Origin: Heliocybe sulcata
Taxonomy: Eukaryota; Basidiomycota; Agaricomycetes; Gloeophyllales; Gloeophyllaceae
Length of the DNA stretch: 64,000 nucleotides
NCBI GenBank assembly: GCA_004369045.1
Contig: ML213509.1
Span: forward strand, 440,858-504,857
Direction: 5' to 3'
Shown piece after piece: positions 1 to 11,849 of this stretch. The position numbers and the translations under genes were made by a program. The notes under the pieces were generated by a model. It saw nothing but the letters and a program-made list of their open reading frames with translations, was not told the DNA's origin and made no database searches. Each line of letters starts with the position of its first letter. Position 1 is the stretch's first letter.

Positions 1-409
1 GAGAGCGTTCAGAGCTTTGCCAAAGCAAAATACCAAGAAAACAGATAGTGTAGCGAGGAGCGCGATTACAGAGCAAGATGCTACATGCCCCTGCCTCGGT
101 CGGATCAAGGCCAAAATACAGTGTCTACGGAAAGCAAGTGTGAGGAGGTGTAGTATAAGCATATTGTATGTGCGAGAAGCAAGTGGCTCGGAGTAGAGAA
201 GCGAAGTGAAGTCGTTACGGGTCGTCAATAATACACTGAATAAATATGCGAATTGAGTGATACGGAGTGAATGCATAGCAGATCCATGGTCCATCTAGAG
301 ATTGCTCGACGATCTAAGTATGTGGACTAGAGACGAAGAATGGTCAGTATAGCGACGCGGCCGTCTTGCTCTATACCGTGGTTCACGTCTAGAGGAACAC
401 TAGTGAGCA
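1..409. other. no gene seen
   Basis: No reading frame with family-like content and no RNA gene was recognised here. The stretch lies just beyond the 3' end of the minus-strand gene that stops at 410, so part of it is probably that gene's 3' UTR and terminator region. Confidence 0.5.
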
Positions 410-1282
410 TCATGCCACGGATGAGATGGTCGGCTTACGATGTTTCCCAGGCTCCAGAAGGCCCTCTCTCCATTCTACTTCTGCCTGCCACCACATGCCA
501 TTCCACCTACTGCCAGCAGTAGCTCGCTCAACGAGCAGATCGCGGCCGATATTATACCCGTCCTTAACAATCGTATGGTGCTTTCCCGAGTGCTAGTGCG
601 CCTTCAGCACGCGCACAATGAGTCTTTGCAAGAAGAGAGCGTACCTCTTCCTTCGACGCGGCCAAGAACCACGCGCCGGAATCCGCGAGGGTGCCGTTCT
701 GTTTCCACGTGCGGAAGTGATTTCCGCCGGCGACGCTCTCCCAGCAGGTGCCCCAGACGGGGAAGTAGGTCTGGCGCGCGAGGAACTGCTCGTTCTTGCG
801 CCCTTCACCGTCGCCTAGGTCGGCTTCGTGAATGTATCCGTAGTGCATGCCCATGCATTCTTCGGAGAATCCGATGGATCTAAAAATACGTACAAAGTTC
901 GCAGTTAAGATGTGCGATGACAGGCGGGAGGTGCGAAGTGTAGAATGCGTACTTGGCGTACATGTGAAATCCGGCTTCAGTCATGATAAACGGATCAGAG
1001 AAGGCTGAGATGATGACGTTGAGAGGTTCGCCGTGCTTGGGTGTGGCCCACTAGCGAATATGAATATCATATAGAATATGAGCGTAGTAGTGAGCGTACG
1101 TCGAGCATACGACCGCCGTTTATCCGTGGGTCGTACCAGCCCTCGAAGTCCGTGTCATCTGCCCGCATAGGCTTGTTCTCGCCCACTGATAGAATAGACG
1201 ACTGCTGTCTCGCAAGCGATGAGAGGAACACAGGGATGGCAAGAGTCGAGGAGACCAGAGAAAAAATCAGAGAAATCCGCAT
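410..1282 (-). CDS. conserved secreted or ER-lumen protein of unknown function
   Basis: Four exons (1282-1100, 1050-953, 879-645, 562-410) give 222 residues in one frame. The N-terminus MRISLIFSLVSSTLAIPVFL is a clear signal peptide, so the product should enter the secretory pathway. The mature part holds a tryptophan- and glycine-rich core (FEGWYDPRINGG, GEPLNVIISAFSDP, EADLGDG, FPVWGTCWES, ATAGSRWNGMWWQAEVEWRE) that I recognise as a conserved uncharacterised family widespread in basidiomycetes. No catalytic motif or C-terminal anchor is visible. The start is the only ATG giving a signal peptide. Introns are 49, 73 and 82 bases. The gene is divergent from AVL9, with about 250 bases between the starts. 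Function unknown; existence of the gene is well supported by frame-preserving splice sites. Confidence 0.85.
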
Positions 1283-1535
1283 GGTAGTCGAAAGGACCAG
1301 CGAGGACCAGCGAGGAGAGAGAGACGCGGTGGGGCAGGGGCCGACATCATCATTGCAGTTGGGCAGTGAGCTCGCTCAATCAGGCAGTCGCAGGGACACT
1401 GCCACAAGGAGACAACTTGCCACGTGGGACATGCGCCACCGGATGTGGCGGCGCGGGTCGAGCCCGAAGTCACGGTAACAGGGTTGCCTTCTAAGTATAC
1501 GTACAACTTCCAGTCCGCCTTTCACCTTGACCGTC

Positions 1536-4500
1536 ATGTCTGCTATTCACGACGCTCTACGCGACAACGACGACGACCATGCCCCTGCGCACCATTTTGA
1601 TGATGACAGCGACGGCGACGACAACGACACTGCATCTCAGAAGTCCATATCCCTGTCCTCGCCCGCAGTCTCCCCACGGCACTCGACATTAGCAACGGCC
1701 CCGGCCGAGTCCCACTTTGCGCCAGCCTCGCCGCCTCTGAACGCATATAAACGAGCTTCACGACCCTACACTATAGACACCGACTTGACTTCGGAAACGG
1801 ACAACACTAGCTTGTACACTCATGAACTGGGGACGCGTGACAGCTCGGTCTCGTCCGCGACGACCTCTCTCTACGACCCAGAGGAGCAGCCCAAACCAGA
1901 CGGTCTTTCCACCTATCCACCACCTCCTTTACAGTCCAGGGAGTCCATGGCGTCTCTCTCCTCCAGGAGCTCGTCCTATTCGAAGAAGGCTCGGCCAGAG
2001 TCGACCCTGTTCGAAGTGACCACCGGTCCGCTAATATTGGGCATCGCGCTCGTTGATTTTAATCACTTAGTGAGTGCCTTTATGTCTCACAGTGCGACGT
2101 TACTCAGAGCGTTTAGGTGGGACCGAGAATTGAGTTCTCGAAGGGTGATATATTCGAGGACGAAGAGATTGTCAAGATCCTCCCCTTCCTCGCGCTCCCG
2201 GATGGTGCACATTTGGTGGGCATATTCTATACACTTTTATGATTTAAGACCAACCGAACGCATCATCATAAGAGCGTCGAAGACTACTCATACTTCCACC
2301 TTGTCCCGTCCTCCCCAAAACCAACTACAGTATTTGGCATCTCGTAAGTGCCAGGCGGGCATTGAGCACCTGGGTGCTAAAGGCGTCCTAGATGCAATCG
2401 ACAAATAGCAGCCTCCGAGCTCCTTACCAAAGACCCGGAGGTGACGCGCTCGACAGTCCAGAAAGCCGTTGTTATCCTAGCTTCGAAACCCGTCTTCGGT
2501 CTCGTACGGTACGTGAAACCAAAGTTACCATGATAATCATGCTGTGGCGTTCTTATCATAGCTATCACAGGGACCGATTGGGTGTCATCACTCGGGCATT
2601 GTTCGATCAGAGGTCAGTTCCCACTCATTCAGATGGAGTTGAAACTGATGGTTGACTCGGACATAGGGATTTCAAGGAGACGAATATACTGGACGACTTT
2701 TATGAGTCGTTGGAGCCTTCTCTTCGTAGTCAGCTTACTGAAAGCGGGGTTTACATGGGTCAGTGGCTCCTTGCCTGGTCTAAATCTGGAGTTGTGCTGA
2801 TGTTGGAATGTTGACCAGGCACCAGTCTGTATGTTCTTCATCTCTCCTGACACTGCTTGACGTGACTTTCGGCTTCTAGACGGGAGCTCGTTCACCACTT
2901 CCGGCAAAAGACGCTTGTTATTCTCAAGGCTCTGATTTTGCAGAAAAAGGTAGGGAGTCACAAGGCTTTGATAGTGACTTGTGTTTCCTGAACATCTTGC
3001 CAGATTATGCTCTATGGTCATCCAGTAGAACGGTTATGTACGTATCAGTACTCCCTCATATCGCTCATCCCAGGTATGTCCTGAAGCAGTCTCCTGGGGG
3101 TCGTAATACATGATTGCATTGGGCTACTCTACAGGCTTGTTACATACGCTTGAAGACTCGGGTTCCCCGCCTCTTGCGAATCGAGCACCGACTCTAACCC
3201 GACCCTCATCTCTGAAGACGTCGAACCACAAGAGTCTGATGGCCTATCTCGGTCTGCCGCTCGACATCTTCGGCAAGGTTCATAGCAGTCATCATCTTCC
3301 TCTGTGTCCCTTCGTCTCACCCCTTGCACTCTAGGACTCGTTCTTCCAACCCTACCTCCCACTCCAACAGCTTGACATGCTCAAAGAGACGCCTTCCTGG
3401 CTATGTGGGACGACGAACTCGATTGTCACCTCCCAGAAGTGCATCGACCTACTGATCAATATCGAGACAGGGAGCTTTGAGTTTAGGGAGCCGGGGTTGG
3501 AACGCAGTGCGGGGTTAACTGCTGCAGACCGAAAGTGGATGGACGAGATCGTGAAGGATGTGAATGATGGCTGGGATGAGAGGGATCCGACGCGGCCGGT
3601 TGGGATGCAGTGCGTGATAGTTCCTTTCGTTGAGTGTGGGACTATGCTGAGGAGGGTAGAAGGTTTAAGGGGAGTGATGATTATCTGAGGAGCAAGGTGA
3701 GGCATGAGCAGTGTTTCGTGGGGTGAGGTGCTGATGTGGCCAGTAGTTTGAGGAGTACGTGTCCGGCGCGTTGTCCTCTGTCAAGTATGCGGACTTCATC
3801 GCAAAGGGCGAGGGGAGTGGGGTCATGATCACTGGTGGAACAGGTCTGTTCTCTAATTGTGCGCAGCCTTATAGAAAGAGAACTGATGTAGCTCAGGTGC
3901 GGACAACAACGCGATCCAGGATTATAATCCTCTCTGGATTGCCGAGTTCAGGAGGACAAATGCGTACGATGTCTGGCAGCGGGTTACGGACCCTACGCTC
4001 TTCGACATTATCGAGCCACGGTAGGTTACTTCTGATCATCTCCCTTTCTCTTCCTCTGACCTTCATGGCTATATAGACACCCGTGCAACGAGAAACCCTC
4101 CGTAGTAGCCGACATCGGCCTGCGCCTCTCCGAAGGCATCCAAGAACTCAAGCTGGACCAGCAGTTGGCACCGGCAAGGGAGTTGCTCAATGCTGGCTCG
4201 ACGAACTTTTTTAAGGCCGTCGAGGGCGTGCGCGGGCGATGGGCGCAGCGTTCGGCCTCTTCCACTTCCGTGAACACTACAGGCACTAGCAACACTACGA
4301 CGTCTTCGAATACTATAGTGGAAGCTAGTAAACCCCTACCAAAGACTCCGGTGCAGGAAGCAAGCAGGTCTCCTCCTCCTCCTCCCGCACACGAGCAGAG
4401 GCCGACGAGTCTTACCACGGCGGATGCGAAGACGGCGCTGGGAAACATCGGTGCGGGGATTGGCTCCTTTTTTGCGAGTCGAGCGGGGAGATTTTCGTTG

Positions 4501-5352
4501 GGGAGACAGGAGAGCACGCCGCCGGAGGAGAAGAGGGAATCGCAGGGCGGTGTGGTGTCGCCGACGACTCACGCGCATGCGGTTGAGTCACCTCCGGCAA
4601 CGTCACGCGGGATACCATTTCGCAGTACATCTCCTTCATCCTCGATGCGCGGGATGGTGTCTCCGACGGGGTCGGCGCATAGTAATGTACCCTCACCGAC
4701 GTCGTCTGTTGGAGGTTATGCGGTTTCCTCGCTCCCGCCTGCCTCGGCGTCGCATGTTACTTCTTCACCTCCTGCCGAGTCCACCTCTCATTCGGTCCCT
4801 CCTGCTGCCGCCGCGTCTCACGTTGCCTCCTTACCTTCGCCTACCTTGGCGTCGCACTCCGCGCCCTCCCCTCCGCCTACCTCATTATCGCACCCAGTCC
4901 CCTCACCGCCGGTGTCAGCTACCTCATCTCGTTTCGAAGTGCCATTGACACCCAATCACCCGGAGCATGACGAGCAGAACACACACCACACCTCCCCTCC
5001 CGTGTCCGCCTCCTCCTCGCATTTCGAGGTTCCCTTAACACCTCCCCACCAGGAGGAAGGCCGCTTCACTTCCTCCCTGCTCTCCCACGAGCACGAGCGG
5101 CATAGGAGCAACGACGATGAGTCGCTCCGCGCGGTCAGTATTCTCAGTAGCCAGAGTGACCACCGGGCCGATGAGCACGATAAGGAAGAAGACAGGTTCA
5201 CCTCGTCCCTTCCGGTCCACGACAAGGAAGAGGACCATTTCATGTCTTCCCTGCGTAAGAGTAATGACGACGAGTCTCTCCGCGCTGTGAGTATTCGCAG
5301 TGGAGAGAGTGCGCAGGAGGGCGAGGAGGTTGGGATGGCTATGGCTCTCTGA
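1536..5352 (+). CDS. AVL9: AVL9-type late secretory pathway / DENN-superfamily protein
   Basis: Fifteen exons (1536-2069, 2117-2215, 2273-2343, 2392-2508, 2571-2612, 2667-2758, 2819-2828, 2880-2949, 3004-3073, 3135-3277, 3335-3609, 3663-3696, 3747-3843, 3897-4020, 4077-5352) sum to 1017 residues. About 160 acidic and Ser-rich residues come first, then the AVL9 core begins (ILGIALVDF, LPFLALPDGAH, ELLTKDPEVTRSTVQKAVVI, RDRLGVITRALFDQ, YMGTSLRELVHHF). Yeast Avl9 acts in exit of secretory vesicles from the Golgi, and the family is related to DENN Rab-GEF domains. The C-terminal ~350 residues are Ser/Pro-rich and carry internal repeats: FEVPLTP twice, and NDDESLRAVSI twice. Exon 7 is only 10 bases. 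The start is the first ATG of the frame. The core is far better conserved than the tail, which is probably disordered. Confidence 0.9.
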
Positions 5353-5832
5353 GCTGAACTTGAACGACTTGAGGTTGTGTGGCCGAGGTTGTGGGTTCGG
5401 TCATTGTTGGGTTTAGTGGTTATTTTCTCGGCGTGGTGTTGACTCAGGTTCTCGCGCATTAGGTCGCATCTTGGTTTCAATTTGGTGTTATAGACTCATC
5501 GCATCCGCACCCATCTCGCATACACCCTCGCATCGCCTGAGAGCCGCACTGATACATAGTTATTGATTCCACTAGAATACAACACCAGGGAGTAATGCAA
5601 TGCAAGTGAATGCCAGCTACCGCATACTATCAACACCCCGAATAAGTCATGGCAAGAAAATGCCGAGTATCACCAAAGGTTCCATTGGCCCTTAGGCAAC
5701 CGAGTGCGGATCGAAATGCTTCACGCCGGTGTCTGAGAGGGCCGGGGAAGAAGGGCACAAACCACCCGCCACCCGTGTTCTTTCCCGCTTGTGTGCGCGC
5801 CTTAGCGCTTGCAAAGTCCTCCAAACCGGACT
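5353..5832. other. intergenic, no gene recognised
   Basis: Holds the AVL9 3' flank. A minus-strand open stretch at 5630-5824 (64 codons) has no recognisable family content and no splice partner, so it is not called. Confidence 0.4.
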
Positions 5833-7291
5833 CTAACTCTCAGGGTCCTCGTACGCCGGGATCGGACCAACCTTTGCTTCTGGGAAAATCGAATCGATCA
5901 TCTCAGCAATTTCAAGCGCGTTCCCCTCCGCGCCGGCGCCGATTAGTTGCAAAATGCGCAATCCGTGCCGTATCGAACGGTCTAACTCGTCCACGGAGAA
6001 GTCGAAGGGTATGATGAGCTTCTCGAGAGGTCAATACTCTGCAAAGACTTGCGTGGCCGTCAGAGGCGGGAGGACTGGTTGTATGTGAGGAGCATCTGGT
6101 CGTCGGGATTGAGTTATGTGCGAGAGCATAACTCTCGTCTCACCGCGGAGAGGCTACGGGCAAAAAGACCGACGAAGAAGGCTACCCCCGAGTCCGAGGT
6201 GACGAGGATGGGAGGCCAGCTGTCTTGGCGTAAAGTGGTTCAAGACCAAGAATGCCTATCGGAGACGGGAGAGTGGGCTTGTTGGCTGGGTACGGCAATA
6301 GCAAGTGCCCCCCGGTGCGGGTCTATCAGTATAAGCCACTTCAGAACGCCTCTTTCCATGGGAGATGTGCCGGGGTTATATGACTGGCGAGCCCGAAACG
6401 TACGTAGCCGCGAAGGTTGGAGGAGGACACTGTGATGCTATTCACGATTAGGTCGATTCTGGGCGCAATGGAAGGACATTCACGATGCACGTGGCCAATA
6501 GGCTCTGTAGCAAGGCCGCGGGCGCTGCGAGTAAAATCTCAGCCCCAAACGGAAAATTTGAAGGCGGCTTCAGCGTCGATAGTTTCCAACATGGATAGCA
6601 CTAGATCCACCGCTGGAAGAGGAAAGCCTGCCGTGCATACGCGCCGAGCTAGAGGGACCAACATGTGTCGCCGCATCCGTGCCCTTCTCGCCGTACGATG
6701 CTGACGACGGGAGCGCACAATATGCTTCCCACCCAGAATCTCATGTGATGAGGTCAAGGCTTGTTTGCATGCGTGTTCAGCGGTCTAAGTAGTCTCACAG
6801 ACCGTCAAAGCTAGTCCCCCTCATCTAGTGAAGGGCTCGACCAGGCACTCGTCCACTGATGCTTTTCTGTACTCACCGCTTCCGAACAATGTTCTGGAAT
6901 TATGGTCCGTATCTTGGCCGTCGTGTTGGGTTTAAGGCAGCGTGTTACCAGGAGAGCGGTGTTCGAAGACCATTCAGAGGCTCGAGGTGTTTCTACGGAA
7001 TTTGGATTCCAGAAAGTGAGGCAGATCCGGAACGCTCGTCACTCCTCCAGAATGATTAATAGAAAGCTCCGTAACATCCATTGAAATTCCAGGAGATTTG
7101 TTGAGGTCGTCGGCAGAGCTGGGAGGAGCAGGCGCAGGAAAGGCATTAGACGGGAGCCTAGAAGAGATACGGTTCCTAAATAGACTCTGGAACCGGGCCG
7201 GCCCGAGCCGGCCCGCTCTGATAATCCGAATTTCGGCGTCGGACAAGTTGGTCAAGCTCTGCACCGACCAAGGTTGCCGTCGCTCAGTCAC
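5833..7291 (-). pseudogene. decayed minus-strand gene(s), copy A of a local duplication
   Basis: Several protein-like stretches read on the minus strand but do not join into one open frame. The last (about 6090-5833) has helical, gene-like content (DELDRSIRHGLRILQLIGAG, GNALEIAEMIDSIFPEA) and ends at a TAG at 5835-5833, but an in-frame TGA at 6033-6031 interrupts it. Upstream pieces include WPPILVTSDSGVAFFVGLFA near 6220-6150 and EAAFKFSVWGAEILLAAPAA near 6560. The part from about 6300 to 7250 is related to 9190-9650: both share the minus-strand motif KLLILI/KWLILI, a KPN.TAK segment and a GRLxPxRF segment. I do not recognise the family. It may be one pseudogene or remnants of two. Sequencing or model error cannot be excluded for the single stop. 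Confidence 0.5.
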
Positions 7292-7807
7292 AAATATTTA
7301 ATATATGCTACTGTCGGTTGTTTCTCGGGAAACTCGATGCGCTAGTGAGAGGCAGCCTCAGCGGTCTTGCCTGGACGGCGGCCCGACGAGCAAATGGCAG
7401 CACATTCTTCACGGTGATGGCAGCCGCAGAGAGGTGGAGCTCTTTTAAATTAAGTATACCGCAGATGTCGTCAATGTAATGTAGACATTCAAGAAGCCCT
7501 AAGGTGCTTGGGAGACGTTGTTCGCATATATGGGGACTTGCGCCTTCATCCTTGGCCGCTGGATGCGAGGGAAGACTGACCTGTGTTGGCATGGCATGCA
7601 AGCTGCGCTGAGTCTTGCGTCATAGAGTACAGCAATTCAGTTCTGTAGTATCCGGTCATACCAGTACAACTCGGTAAGTACACGTCTCATGCCAGGGGCA
7701 ACCATTAATCCATATGTACGCGGTCTATGAAGCGATCCAAGGTATCTCTGCTAGGTGCATGGATAGGATAATGAATACAAGAGTATGAGCTTCAGTAGGT
7801 ACCAGTG
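7292..7807. other. intergenic, possible gene debris
   Basis: A minus-strand open stretch at 7308-7601 (97 codons) contains a leucine-rich piece (LLECLHYIDDICGILNLKEL) reminiscent of F-box/LRR proteins, but there is no support for a complete gene. It may belong with the decayed material at 5833-7291. Confidence 0.3.
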
Positions 7808-8986
7808 TTACTGATCCTGGCCATCAGAGTGCTCCTGTAATGCGTACGCGACGAGAGCACACTCAAGTTTCAAATGATCCCATAAGGCATGCTCGAAGGG
7901 ATGAACGTCGCGTGGAAGGCTTCCAGTCCACGGGTCGGACTCATTCCGGAGTCGCGTGTCCAGGACGATGTCCCCGACGAAGCTCTGATCAAAGGGATCT
8001 CCGGCAACCATCCCGGTAATAATCTCGATCTCATCTGCTAGTGCGGGTTCCTTCCTCCACGAGGTGCCCGCTGCAAACGCAAACAAACCAACCATTGATC
8101 TCAACATGAGGGAACCCTCTGTGTAGTCCCTAGATTTAAAAAGTGGCTCATAAGCACTCTAAGTTGACCTGGTCCGGATAATAAGACACTTACGTCAGGG
8201 GCCCACGCAGTTCCCTCTGTACAAACTGATCTCCCTCTCGCCATAAAGCTTGTAAGCCCGGTTTGTCCATATCCGACACGGAATGCTGTGGTAGATGCAT
8301 AAGCCCGGCTGCTGTACCCTGGCGGCTGCCTTCTTGGGATATGCGCAACAACGCATCTTGCGCCGCGATTCCGTCAACAACGCCTTCTATCCCTTGGCTA
8401 AGGAGCAACACAAAGACCAGATAATATGATGCCGTCAAGCGGATTTGGAATGGGTAGCGGCGATCGCTATGAACCGGGTCAGGATGACACACTCATACAG
8501 GATTGCAGGTTTATCATACATGGTAAACTTCACGAGTCTCTTCAACGCCTTACGGATGGTTACCTTGGCCTCCCGCTGCTGACGCCGACTCGTCCTATCC
8601 TCGAATCTAATCGGGAACTGGATGCGTGACTTCTTCAACTGCTCTGTCCAGTATGACAAAGGTTTCGATGAACCTCTACGGACTACGTGTCCGTTCTTCA
8701 GTGCCTGGGGTACCCTAATCACCAGTCTGGTGAATATGGCATTGGGTCCCTTTCCAGCGAGGTCAGAGCAGTAGTCGAGGAACATCTCAACGGGGGCTGC
8801 CAGTCTTTTGATGAGCTTGCCCACCATCCGCCCAGCAACGGGGCGATCATCGTCGATGGACTCGTCGTCCGAGCTCTCGAAGTATTCGTACTCTTCATCG
8901 TCGATGCGGATCGTGCCACCGGGACGTAGACGTACCACTTCCGGACCGCGAAGCTCCAACATGGGTAAATCGTTAGCAGAGGTCAT
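7808..8986 (-). CDS. hypothetical protein, lineage-specific
   Basis: Three exons (8986-8499, 8397-8194, 8129-7808) give 337 residues. The 101-base intron runs from GTATGAGT to TTAG and the 64-base intron from GTAAGTGT to CTAG; both restore the frame exactly. The N-terminal part is acidic (YFESSDDESIDDDRP) and a basic stretch follows (TSRRQQREAKVTIRKALKRL). There is no signal peptide and no catalytic motif that I recognise. A TATA-like TATAAAAG lies about 40 bases before the ATG, supporting the start. The gene sits between two decayed copies of another unit (5.8-7.3 kb and 9.2-9.65 kb), which suggests a rapidly rearranging spot. Function unknown. Confidence 0.65.
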
Positions 8987-9025
8987 GTCAGTCGAGGAAT
9001 AGGCGATGACCAGCGCTGAACTTGG

Positions 9026-9033
9026 CTTTTATA
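9026..9033 (-). promoter_or_regulatory. TATA box of the 7808-8986 gene
   Basis: TATAAAAG on the minus strand, about 40 bases upstream of the ATG at 8986. The position fits a core promoter with a very short leader. Confidence 0.5.
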
Positions 9034-9189
9034 CGGGCATGCACAGCATGTACAGCAAAAGCTTAAAGCTATCTTGAGCATATCGCACTTCAAGGCGGTC
9101 TAGAGATTCGGGCCGGGTGAGCCGGTCAAAGCAAACTATCCGAACGGTGTCGTCGGACAGAGTGTGTGGACCTGTCGGTGAGATGAGGC

Positions 9190-9653
9190 GGGCGCCATGC
9201 CCCGGTACGACTATCAGTATAAGCAACTTCAGAGGCGTTCAATTGATCTTCTGACGTTATGGTTTGCATCTTGGCTGTCCTGTTGGGTTTGAAACGGCAT
9301 TCAACCAAGAGAGCCATGCTCGAAGATCGCTCACAGGCTTGATGTTTCCCGAAACTTCATCAATATCCAGCGCGCTCGTTACTACTCGAGAACACGGCAA
9401 AGTACTCCGTACCATCCATTGGGATATGACAGAACTGGACAAAGCAGCGGCAAAGAAGACATTAAGTGGCGGAATTTCCGGGAGAGACGTAGGTGTTGAA
9501 AAATGGGATGCGCCCTTGCACGGTGAACGTCGTCCGAGTCGGTGATGGAAATTGTAACAGACGTGGGGAACCGGCCCGGCACGAGCCGGCCGATGCAGCT
9601 CGGCGTCCGAATGGCGTCGCGGGACAAGTTGACTCGCTGCCCGACACGCTCAC
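9190..9653 (-). pseudogene. decayed copy B of the local duplication
   Basis: This stretch is recognisably related to the segment at about 6300-7250: the same order of minus-strand motifs occurs (VNLSRDAIRTP next to GRLVPGRF; KPNRTAKMQTI; KLLILI), with many substitutions and a different spacing. Motifs one and two are about 50 bases apart here but about 570 apart in copy A. No single frame runs through it. Family not recognised. Confidence 0.45.
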
Positions 9654-9836
9654 CGTCCCAGGCCGACCTCCTCGTCGACGCCAACACCGCCCGAAGCCGA
9701 CTACTACAGGCTATTTCCATTGACGAACGAAATGGAGGACACGAGACGCGACTCGAAGGAGACACAACACAACGATGTCATCGTCGTCGTCACTACTTAA
9801 ATACCCCAGCCTCAGGCCTCACCTGCAAACTCAACC

Positions 9837-11281
9837 ATGTCGTCCCATCCCATCGCCCATATCCACCTCGACCCCTCCAAGCCCATCTCGCCGCTGCGCG
9901 ACGCCCACCCGCAGCACCGCGCCCACGAGCACAAGCACCTGCCCCACCCTACTGCCCTCAAGGTAGGCATGGGTCAGGTTGCATGACCGCTGACCTGCTC
10001 AATGCCTTCAGGTGCACCCCGGGGGAAAGTCTACGGGCACCGAGAATGCGCGGCTCTACTTTGTCGGGACGGCCACGACGATTTTGGAGTGGGAGGGTGT
10101 GCGGATTATGACGGACCCCAAGTGCGCCGTTCCCTCTGCTTTCTCACCACGCTTCTCAGATGTCCACGCTCCTCCACGCAGCTTCCTTCACGCAGGCGAC
10201 CACGTCCACCTCGGTCCCGGCGTCACAGGCACGCGCCTCACCAACCCCTCCATCGACCTACACGACCTCCCGCGCATCGACCTCGTCCTTCTCTCGCACT
10301 ACCACGCGGACCATTTTGACCAACACGTCCGTGCCTCTCCCTCCCTGTTCAGTCCCCGCGCACGCCGCTAATCTCACGCACGCAGGTCGAGGCATCGCTC
10401 AACCGCGCCCTCCCCATCCTCACCACCCCGCACGCCCACACCGCGCTCACCACCAAGTCGCCCGAGGAGGACAATTTCACGGCTGTCACCGCCCTTGACA
10501 CCTGGCAGTCCGCCCTGCTCCACATCACGCCTCCTTCTCAGTCCTCGTCTGCACCTGTCGGGAACCCGGATGCCGAAAACAGAGGGCCGCCGCTGATCAA
10601 GGTAACAGCGATGCCGGGGCACCATGTCCCCCCGCTCCTCGCAAAGGTGAACGAGCTCGCGGGCGCCGTGCCGCCCACGAACGGGTGGATGGTTGAGCTC
10701 GGGCGGGGAAGGGAGGAAGAGGTAAAGGAGGTGGGCTACCGGATGTACATCACAGGCGACACGCTCTACGTGGACGAGCTGAAGAGCATACCGGAGCGGT
10801 ATCCGGATGTGGATCTGATGGTGGTGCATCTGGGTGCGTCTCCGTCTCCTTCTCTCACCTCTTCCTATTCCTCTTCTCCTCCCATTCGCCTTCCTAACCC
10901 CCTCACCTCCACTCACTCTTCTACAGGCGGCACGACGATCCCCTCTCCCTCACTCCCCCTCCTGATGGTCACGATGGACGCGAAACAAGGCATCCAGCTC
11001 GTGCACCTCATCAACCCGGACGTCACACTACCGGTGCATTATGATGATTACGGTGTGTCTCTTGTCTCTGACCCTCCTCGTTCTACCTTTCCACCCCTCC
11101 CCCTCTCTTCATAACTCCCTCACCTCCCATCCCCCTCCCCTCGGACCCGACTTACCCGCACGCAGACGTCTTCCTCTCTCCGCTCACAGACTTCCAGGAA
11201 GCGATGGCCAGTGCGGGCCTCGGCGAGAAGGTGGCGTACCTCGACCGCGGGGACGCGTATGCGTTTAGCGTGCGCGGGTAG
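9837..11281 (+). CDS. MBL-fold metallohydrolase (UlaG / NAPE-PLD-like)
   Basis: Six exons (9837-9962, 10012-10121, 10182-10326, 10386-10833, 10927-11052, 11166-11281) sum to 356 residues. The metallo-beta-lactamase signature is clear: GTATTILEWEGVRIMTDP at the start of the fold, then LLSHYHADHFDQ (HxHxDH metal site), GHHVPP, the metal-bridging Asp in YITGDTLY, and a late metal His in PVHYDDY. These are the usual five motifs for a two-metal hydrolase of the UlaG or NAPE-hydrolysing phospholipase D-like branch. No signal peptide is present, so it is probably cytosolic. The substrate cannot be told from sequence. The start follows a CAACC context at 9832-9836. A TTAAATA at about 9797 may serve as the core promoter. 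The intron at 10327 starts with GTCCGT, a weak donor, but is required by the frame. Confidence 0.85.
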
Positions 11282-11849
11282 TGTGGGGGTTGGAGGGAAG
11301 GATGGTCGGCACTCGACGATGTGCTAGCGTAAGTGGTAAGGCAGTTGCGGACAGTGTATGAGCCGCGTTGTGGTAAATTGATCCGAGCGAATCCCAGACA
11401 TACTGGGATCGTGAAAGGAATGCGGACGCGACTGGACGGAGGAGTGTATCCCCGCAGCCGCAGGCAGTAGTTGCACATCAGTACGCCCACAACGGGAGAC
11501 GTCTTTAAGCAAGACGTCGCATCATCTTGTGCCGCGGGCTCAACGTGCTAGTCTCTGTACCAGAGGGTCGTGCTGGCGCACCAGTTTGAAGAACCCCGCT
11601 TAGATCAGTCACTCGGCTGCAGGACAAGCTCTGTGACACGGTTTCGCGGTGAATTATCGCAATGAAACAGCCAGGTCTAACGCGTACGAAGAAGAACGGG
11701 TGCTCATGAGAACACTCCATCCAGTTGAGTGAACCAGAGCCAACATGCGCCCCAGACAGAGCGCGTTCACTGTCCCAGCACCGAGTCCCACACCCGACTC
11801 AATAAGCAGTTGTCTCGCACAATACACACCAGGTCATCGAACATACCCT
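11282..11849. other. intergenic between convergent genes
   Basis: Lies between the 3' ends of the MBL-fold gene and the aldo/keto reductase. The open stretches here lack family content or splice support. No RNA gene or repeat was recognised. Confidence 0.5.

Noticed and set aside
4424-4948. 174-codon open frame overlapping the AVL9 tail
   Set aside because: It is an arginine/proline-rich shadow of the last AVL9 exon, read in another frame.
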